Below the pieces are notes generated by a model. That model made no database searches and had not been told where the DNA came from. It worked only from the letters and a program-made list of their open reading frames with translations. From the NCBI GenBank assembly GCA_003695205.1, contig RFIO01000044.1, positions 1 to 10,159 on the forward strand: a stretch of DNA of 10,159 nt. The letters run 5' to 3'. The translations under genes were made by a program, and so were the position numbers. Source of the DNA: Deltaproteobacteria bacterium (GTDB lineage: Bacteria > Desulfobacterota > Desulfuromonadia > Desulfuromonadales > Geothermobacteraceae). The number at the start of each line of letters is the position of its first letter. Positions within the stretch are counted from its first letter, which is position 1. Shown piece by piece: positions 5,354 through 10,159 of the stretch.

Positions 5354-7435
5354 CTATTGTTCGGCCTGCTTCGCCGCTTCGACGATCTTGGCCATGAGGT
5401 GCGAGGGCACCTCCTCGTAATGGGAGAATTCCATGGTGAACAGACCCCGGTCCGAGGTCATGGACCTCAGTTCAGGTGCGTACTTGAGGACCTCCGCCAT
5501 CGGCACGTGCACCTTGACCACCTGGTTGCTCCCCTGCGGATCAACCCCGAGAACCTTGCCGCGCCGACTGTTCATGTCGCCGATGACATCACCAATACAT
5601 TCGTCGGGAACGGTGATTTCCATCTCCACGACCGGTTCAAGCAGGATCGGATTGGCTGCTTCCATCGCCTTTTTGAAGGCCATCGAGCCGGCGATTTTGA
5701 AGGCCATTTCGGAGGAGTCGACACTGTGGTGACCGCCATCGAAAAGGGTGATGCGGAAATCCTGCACAGGGTAACCGGCCAGCGGCCCCTTGCGCATGGC
5801 CTCCTGGATTCCCTTGTCGACAGCAGGGATGAACTGGCGGGGAATGACACCGCCGACGATCTTGTCGACAAATTCGTAACCTTCGCTGCGACCCAGCGGT
5901 TCAAGCCGGATGGTCACATCGGCAAACTGCCCCTTGCCACCCGACTGCTTCTTGTGCCGGTAGGACTGTTCGACCGCCTTCTTGATGGTCTCGCGGTAGG
6001 GAACCTTCGGTTCCTTCAGCACGACTTCGACACCGAACTTGCGCTTGAGTTTCTCGCAGGCCACTTCGACATGGACCTGCCCCATGCCGGAGAGGATCAT
6101 CTCCTTGGTTTCCTCATCACGCTGCACCTGCAGGGTGGGGTCCTCCTCCATGAGCCGCTTGAGCGAACTCATGATCTTGTCCTCGTCCCCCTTGCTCCTG
6201 GCTTCCAGGGCAAAAGAGATCACCGGCTTCAGTTCGAGAGGGCTTTCATAGATGACCGGGTTGGACGGATCACACAGGGTATCGCCGGTCATTGTTTCCT
6301 TGAGCTTGGCCACGGCAACGATATCTCCGGCTTCGGCCTCCGTCACCGGCTTCTGTTTCTTGCCCTCCATCTCGAACAGGGCGGACAGCCGTTCGTTGCA
6401 GTCCCGGTTGGGATTGAAGACGCTGGTATCGGCCTTGATCTTGCCCGAATAGATGCGGAACAGGGTCAGTTTGCCGGCATAGGGATCGCTGATGGTCTTG
6501 AAGACCATGGCTGAAAAAGGCTCAGCCGGATCGGGTTCGCGCTTGACCTCGTCGCCGGTCTTGGGGTTGGTACCAATCTGGGTTCCCTTGTCGATCGGGG
6601 ACGGCAGGCAGGCGACGATATAATCCAGCAGCTGCCGTACGCCGATATTGGCGGTAGCGCTACCACACAGAACCGGGGTAAAGACTCCGGTCAGGGTCCC
6701 TTCGCGCAGGCCGCGGAAAACTTCCTCGTCGGTCAGTTCCTCGGTCTCGAGGTATTTTTCCATCAGCTCGTCGTCGGCTTCGGCGGCCGCCTCGACCAGC
6801 ATGAAGCGCAGACGCTCGGCTTCGTCCTTGTATTCGTCGGGAATCTCTTCCTCGCTGTAGGTCCCTTTTTCGTCAAACTGGAACATGCGCGCCTTCATGT
6901 GGACCAGGTCGATTATGCCCTTGAAGTTCTCCTCGGAACCAATCGGCATATTGACCGGTACGGGGCGGGTGCCCAGATTTTTTTCCAGGTCATCGAGGGC
7001 CTTGAGGTAATCGGAACGTTCACGGTCGAGTTTGTTGACAAAGGCGATCCTGGGTACCTCGAATTCGTCCATCCACTTCCAAAGGCGGTTGGTCTGGGCC
7101 TTGACGCCGTCGACCGCGGAAACGACCAGCACCGCGCCGCCGAGGATACGCAGGCAGTTGCGGGTATCGTGCAGGAAGTTGGTGTAGCCGGGAGTATCGA
7201 CCATGTGCAGGCCGTGTCCCTGCCATTCGCAGTGATGCAGACTGGAGCTGATGGTAATGTGCCGCTTGATCTCTTCGGGCTCGAAATCCATGTTGGAGGA
7301 GCCGTCGTCAACCTTGCCGAGGCGGTCGGTCATGCCGCTGTTGAACAGCATCGCCTCGGTCAGCGAGGTCTTGCCGGCGTCCCCCTGACCTACAATGCCC
7401 AGGTTACGAATCTTCGAGGTGTCATACTTTCCCAT
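5354..7435 (-). CDS. fusA: Elongation factor G-like GTPase (EF-G paralog)
   Basis: This 693-aa cytoplasmic translational GTPase has the full EF-G domain order: G domain (about 8-270), beta-barrel domain II, domain III, domain IV (with SYRHKKQSGGKGQFADV and the following GYPVQDFRITLFDGGHHSVDSS) and a C-terminal domain V. EF-G proteins move tRNA-mRNA through the ribosome or help recycle it. The G motifs differ from standard EF-G: G1 is GQGDAGKT (16-23), switch I has KRHIT (57-61) instead of RGIT, and G3 is DTPGY (80-84) where EF-G and EF-Tu have DTPGH with a catalytic His. G4 NKLD (134-137) is normal. These traits resemble the EF-G2 or EF-G-like subfamily, so this is probably not the cell's main EF-G. 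There are no str-operon neighbours (rpsL, rpsG, tuf), which agrees. The start at 7435 is chosen because AAAGGAG lies 5 nt upstream; the ATG at 7450 precedes that ribosome-binding site. Confidence 0.92.
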   Translation of the reverse strand: MGKYDTSKIRNLGIVGQGDAGKTSLTEAMLFNSGMTDRLGKVDDGSSNMDFEPEEIKRHITISSSLHHCEWQGHGLHMVDTPGYTNFLHDTRNCLRILGGAVLVVSAVDGVKAQTNRLWKWMDEFEVPRIAFVNKLDRERSDYLKALDDLEKNLGTRPVPVNMPIGSEENFKGIIDLVHMKARMFQFDEKGTYSEEEIPDEYKDEAERLRFMLVEAAAEADDELMEKYLETEELTDEEVFRGLREGTLTGVFTPVLCGSATANIGVRQLLDYIVACLPSPIDKGTQIGTNPKTGDEVKREPDPAEPFSAMVFKTISDPYAGKLTLFRIYSGKIKADTSVFNPNRDCNERLSALFEMEGKKQKPVTEAEAGDIVAVAKLKETMTGDTLCDPSNPVIYESPLELKPVISFALEARSKGDEDKIMSSLKRLMEEDPTLQVQRDEETKEMILSGMGQVHVEVACEKLKRKFGVEVVLKEPKVPYRETIKKAVEQSYRHKKQSGGKGQFADVTIRLEPLGRSEGYEFVDKIVGGVIPRQFIPAVDKGIQEAMRKGPLAGYPVQDFRITLFDGGHHSVDSSEMAFKIAGSMAFKKAMEAANPILLEPVVEMEITVPDECIGDVIGDMNSRRGKVLGVDPQGSNQVVKVHVPMAEVLKYAPELRSMTSDRGLFTMEFSHYEEVPSHLMAKIVEAAKQAEQ

Positions 7436-7529
7436 GGCCGCTCCTTTCATCCCGCTCTGCAGGCGGGGGCAGAGATTGAGATCGGATCACAGAAGACCCG
7501 CTCGATACGTGCCGTCTTAACGGGTATTA

Positions 7530-7565
7530 AGGCCAAATCCTAGCACCCGGTTCCGGGGGTGTCAA
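7530..7565 (-). promoter_or_regulatory. Strong sigma70-type promoter of the EF-G-like gene
   Basis: On the minus strand, -35 TTGACA (7565-7560, perfect consensus) and -10 TAGGAT (7542-7537, four of six) are separated by exactly 17 nt. TG one base before the -10 makes it an extended -10. The predicted start is near 7530, giving a leader of about 95 nt. The -35 begins two bases after the coaX stop codon, so the EF-G-like gene has its own promoter and need not be transcribed from nadC. Confidence 0.78.
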
Positions 7566-7567
7566 AA

Positions 7568-8335
7568 TCAGCCCCGGTTGCGTCGATATATGATCAGCAG
7601 CCCTTCCAGTGTCAGGTCGGGCAGCACCTCGTCGATACTTTCGGTCCCCTCGGCAATCAGCTGAGCCAGACCACCGGTGGCGACCACGGCCGGCTCATCC
7701 GCCATTTCCTGCTTCATCCTTTTGACAATTCCGTCCACCAGGCCGCAGTAGCCGTGATAGAGCCCCGATTGCATGCTGTGAACCGTGTTTTTTGCCACCA
7801 CCTGGGGTGGTCGGGCGACATCGACCCGCGGTAGCTTGCTCGCCTTCTCGAACAGGGCTTCGGTACTGATGACAAGGCCCGGCGCGATGGCGCCGCCGAG
7901 ATACTCTCCCCGGGCACTGATGTAGTCGAAGGTGGTGGCCGTCCCGAAGTCGACGACGATCAGGCTGGACTTTTTGCGTTCATAGGCGGCAACGGCATTG
8001 ACGATGCGGTCGGCTCCCACCTCCCGCGGATTATCATAAAGAATCGGCATGCCGGTCCTGATCCCGGGGCCGATGACATAGGGTGTCAGGTTGAAATATT
8101 TGCGGCAGAGATCCTCGAGGACCCGCAGCATGGGCGGCACGACACTGGAGATGATGACGTCGTCAATATCACGGAAATGGCGCCCGGCCATGCTGAACAA
8201 CTCGTGCAGCAGCATGGCGTACTCGTCCGGCGTACGCGCCTTGTCCGTGGTCAGACGCCAGTGGTGCAGCAACGCCTCATCGCGGTAGATGCCAAACACG
8301 GTATTGCTGTTGCCTACATCGATGACAAGAAGCAT
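7568..8335 (-). CDS. coaX: Type III pantothenate kinase
   Basis: This 255-aa cytoplasmic enzyme phosphorylates pantothenate, the first step of coenzyme A synthesis. It belongs to the ASKHA-fold type III kinases, which are not feedback-inhibited by CoA and typically need a monovalent cation. Signature motifs are complete: the phosphate-binding loop DVGNSNTVFG (6-15), YDNPREVGADR (100-110) in the pantothenate and cation site, DFGTATTFD (129-137), GGAIAPG (147-153) and ATGGLA (219-224). The length is typical. It starts 18 nt after birA with GGAGAG upstream, so it is probably cotranscribed with birA and nadC. This grouping of NAD, biotin and CoA genes, especially birA-coaX, is common in bacteria. 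Confidence 0.96.
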   Translation of the reverse strand: MLLVIDVGNSNTVFGIYRDEALLHHWRLTTDKARTPDEYAMLLHELFSMAGRHFRDIDDVIISSVVPPMLRVLEDLCRKYFNLTPYVIGPGIRTGMPILYDNPREVGADRIVNAVAAYERKKSSLIVVDFGTATTFDYISARGEYLGGAIAPGLVISTEALFEKASKLPRVDVARPPQVVAKNTVHSMQSGLYHGYCGLVDGIVKRMKQEMADEPAVVATGGLAQLIAEGTESIDEVLPDLTLEGLLIIYRRNRG

Positions 8336-8353
8336 GAAGATCGACTCTCCGAA

Positions 8354-9340
8354 TCAGTCAACGGGGCGCACGTCCCCGGCCAGCACTCGTTTTGTCGCCC
8401 CGCCACCGGAGAGCAGCAGGGCACCGTCAAGATCGATTCCGGCACAGCGCCCGGCCAGAAGGTCATCCCCCGAAGCGACCTGCACCTGGCGGCCGACCAG
8501 GTCGCAGCTCGCCTCCCAGGCAAGACGCACCGGCTCGAACCCCCGATCAAGATACACGCGGTAGAGTTCGTCGATCTGCCGGTACAGGGCACAGGCCAGC
8601 CGCAGGCGCGACCAGGATGCGCGCCCCGAAGCCAGTGCCAGCGAGGTTGCGGGATAGCGAAGGGTCTCGGGCAATTGCTCCCGGGTCATGTTGACATTCA
8701 GGCCGATACCGAGGATGACGGCCCGTACGCGGTCCATGTCGGCCAGCAGTTCGCTCAGAACACCCGCGACCTTGGCACCGTCAACCAGAACATCATTGGG
8801 CCACTTGACGCGGGCGCTCAAACCGCAGACCTGCTCGATGGCTCGCACCAGCGCCACAGCAGCGACAAAGGTCAGCTGCGGCGCCTGCCAGGGGGGAATG
8901 TCGGGGCGGAGAATGACGGAGGTGTAGAGATTGACGCCCGGAGGAGAGACCCAGGCCCTGCCGAGGCGGCCCTTGCCCGCCTGCTGGCTGTCGGCGATCA
9001 GGACGGTTCCCTCTTCGGCGCCTTCCTCGACCAGGCGCAGTGCCTGGATGTTTGTGGAATCTGTCTGGTCGAAACAGACGACCCGCTCTCCGATGCCGCA
9101 GCCTTCAAGGTGAGAACGAAGTAGTTCCTCGGTCAGCAGATCGGGTTCCTCGACCAGGCGATAGCCCCGACTGGGAACCGCTTCGATCCTGTAGCCCCTT
9201 GACCGCAGCACCTCGACCTGTTTCCAGATCGCCGCGCGGCTCATGCCGAGGGTACGGCTCAAGGCCGCGCCGGAAACATGCCCGTCCTCGGCTTCCCGCA
9301 ACAGACGCAACAGATGTTGGCGGACCTCTCTGGTCGGCAA
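8354..9340 (-). CDS. birA: Biotin-protein ligase and biotin operon repressor
   Basis: This 328-aa bifunctional protein attaches biotin to carrier proteins such as acetyl-CoA carboxylase (via biotinyl-AMP) and probably represses biotin genes. An N-terminal winged helix-turn-helix (about 5-62, with ALSRTLGMSRAAIWKQVEVL) marks the DNA-binding class. The catalytic domain has TDSTN (93-97), AGKGRLGRAW (121-130, the biotinyl-AMP loop, GRGRxGR in E. coli), KWPND (179-183) and GIGLNVN (211-217). A small SH3-like domain ends the protein (about 283-326). The start is TTG, supported by CGGGAG 6 nt upstream; the first internal ATG (residue 33) would destroy the HTH. It lies 50 nt after nadC and 18 nt before coaX. 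No biotin synthesis gene is in the window. Confidence 0.95.
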   Translation of the reverse strand: MPTREVRQHLLRLLREAEDGHVSGAALSRTLGMSRAAIWKQVEVLRSRGYRIEAVPSRGYRLVEEPDLLTEELLRSHLEGCGIGERVVCFDQTDSTNIQALRLVEEGAEEGTVLIADSQQAGKGRLGRAWVSPPGVNLYTSVILRPDIPPWQAPQLTFVAAVALVRAIEQVCGLSARVKWPNDVLVDGAKVAGVLSELLADMDRVRAVILGIGLNVNMTREQLPETLRYPATSLALASGRASWSRLRLACALYRQIDELYRVYLDRGFEPVRLAWEASCDLVGRQVQVASGDDLLAGRCAGIDLDGALLLSGGGATKRVLAGDVRPVD

Positions 9341-9390
9341 ACAGGACTCCCGCTAATCGTTGTCAGGCAACGGGCACGGCCCGTCTCACG

Positions 9391-10159
9391 TCATTGAAAC
9401 AGCATCGAAATATCGACGGCACGATACGAATGCGTCAGCGCCCCAACGGATATCAGGTCGACTCCGGTCGCGGCGATGTCAGCCACGGTTTCAAGATTCA
9501 CCCCGCCGGAGGCTTCCGTCAATGCCCGGCCATTGACCAGGGCCACGGCCTCGCGCAGCTGATCGAGGGACATATTGTCCAGCAGGATGCATTCCGCGCC
9601 CGCGTCCAGGGCCTGTCGGACCTCGTCCAGGTCGCGGGTTTCGATCTCGATCTTCATCAGGTGCGGCACCCGGGCCCGGGCCCGCTCGATGGCAGCGGCG
9701 ATTCCACCGGCTGCGGCTATGTGGTTTTCCTTGATCAGGATGCCGTCATACAGGGCCGTACGATGGTTGTGGCCGCCCCCCATGCGAACGGCATACTTTT
9801 CCACCGCCCGCAGGCCCGGGGTTGTTTTGCGCGTATCGACGATCACCGCCCGGGTACCGGCTACAGCATCGACGAAGCGGCGTGTCAGCGTCGCGACGCC
9901 ACACATGCGCTGCAGCAGATTCAGGGCGACCCGCTCACCCTGCAGCAGTACCGCGGCCTCCCCCTTGATCCAGGCGATAACGTCGCCGCGCGCCACCGCC
10001 TGACCGTCGCTTTTCAAAGCCTCAAAGGCGACATCGGCATCGAGCTGGTGAAAAACTTCTCGGGCGACATCAATGCCAGCCAGCACAAAATCTTCCTTGG
10101 CAACCAGTTCGGCGCGAGCCTGAGTGCCGGGTTCGATGGTGGCCATGGTGGTCAGATCC
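9391..10159 (-). CDS. nadC: Quinolinate phosphoribosyltransferase (5' end outside the window)
   Basis: This enzyme converts quinolinate and PRPP to nicotinate mononucleotide, with loss of CO2, in de novo NAD synthesis. Numbered from the internal Met at 10146, conserved segments are RVALNLLQRMCGVAT (72-86), DTRKTTPGLRAVEKYAV (104-120), GGGHNHRTALYDGILIKENH (123-142), EIETRD (167-172), LLDNMS (188-193), EASGGV (211-216) and ISVGALTHS (232-240). The Met at 10146 is not the true start: the frame continues to the right edge, adding DLTT, the well-known GDLTT segment of NadC, so roughly 20-30 N-terminal residues lie outside. The gene is otherwise intact, ends in TGA, and is the first visible member of the nadC-birA-coaX cluster. 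Confidence 0.95.
   Translation of the reverse strand, partial: DLTTMATIEPGTQARAELVAKEDFVLAGIDVAREVFHQLDADVAFEALKSDGQAVARGDVIAWIKGEAAVLLQGERVALNLLQRMCGVATLTRRFVDAVAGTRAVIVDTRKTTPGLRAVEKYAVRMGGGHNHRTALYDGILIKENHIAAAGGIAAAIERARARVPHLMKIEIETRDLDEVRQALDAGAECILLDNMSLDQLREAVALVNGRALTEASGGVNLETVADIAATGVDLISVGALTHSYRAVDISMLFQ

Noticed and set aside
4961..6514. 517-codon open frame on the plus strand opposite the SPOR and EF-G-like genes
   Set aside because: It spans two well-supported minus-strand genes and the terminator between them, its translation shows no recognisable domain, and long antisense frames are common in GC-rich DNA.
9370..9384. ACGGGC-acg-GCCCGT hairpin between nadC and birA as a terminator
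   Set aside because: The 6-bp stem is not followed by a T-run on the minus strand, and birA starts 30 nt later, so cotranscription is more likely.
10144..10146. ATG at 10146 as the true start of nadC
   Set aside because: The frame stays open to the window edge and adds DLTT, part of the conserved GDLTT segment, so the real start is outside the window.

Overview
The window comes from a GC-rich Gram-negative bacterium. The mix of genes (a multihaem c-type cytochrome, a REC-PilZ regulator, a NadC-BirA-CoaX cluster and an EF-G paralog) fits a deltaproteobacterium of the Desulfuromonadales/Geobacter type. That placement is inferred from gene content and sequence style; no rRNA or other marker is present. 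All eight genes lie on the minus strand, so transcription runs from high to low coordinates. The large plus-strand open frames are shadows of these genes.

Right to left, the first block is cofactor metabolism: nadC (NAD synthesis, running off the right edge), birA (biotin ligase/repressor, with a TTG start) and coaX (type III pantothenate kinase for CoA), spaced 50 and 18 nt apart. Two bases past the coaX stop codon is a strong sigma70-type promoter (TTGACA, 17 nt, TAGGAT with an extended -10). It drives a 693-aa EF-G-like GTPase whose G-domain motifs depart from standard EF-G. That gene ends in a 12-bp hairpin terminator.

A tightly packed four-gene block follows, with gaps of 3, 1 and 19 nt: a bitopic SPOR-domain membrane protein, a repeat-containing protein of unknown function, a MogA/MoaB molybdenum-cofactor enzyme, and a REC-PilZ response regulator. 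The block ends in a terminator whose T-run overlaps the upstream control region of the last gene.

The last gene is a single-gene unit encoding a secreted octahaem cytochrome c of the hydroxylamine oxidoreductase (HAO) family. Upstream is a perfect CRP/FNR-type palindrome (TTGACC-CA-GGTCAA), placed about 42 nt before the transcription start predicted from a candidate -10 element. This suggests activation by a regulator that senses nitrogen oxides or redox state. The gene ends in a near-ideal terminator, and the left edge beyond it is a gene-free, hairpin-rich stretch resembling an intergenic repeat.

Most of the window is ordinary housekeeping. The parts most worth a second look are the HAO-family gene with its control region, the EF-G paralog, and the unknown 341-aa repeat protein. 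No mobile element, CRISPR array, tRNA or rRNA was seen.
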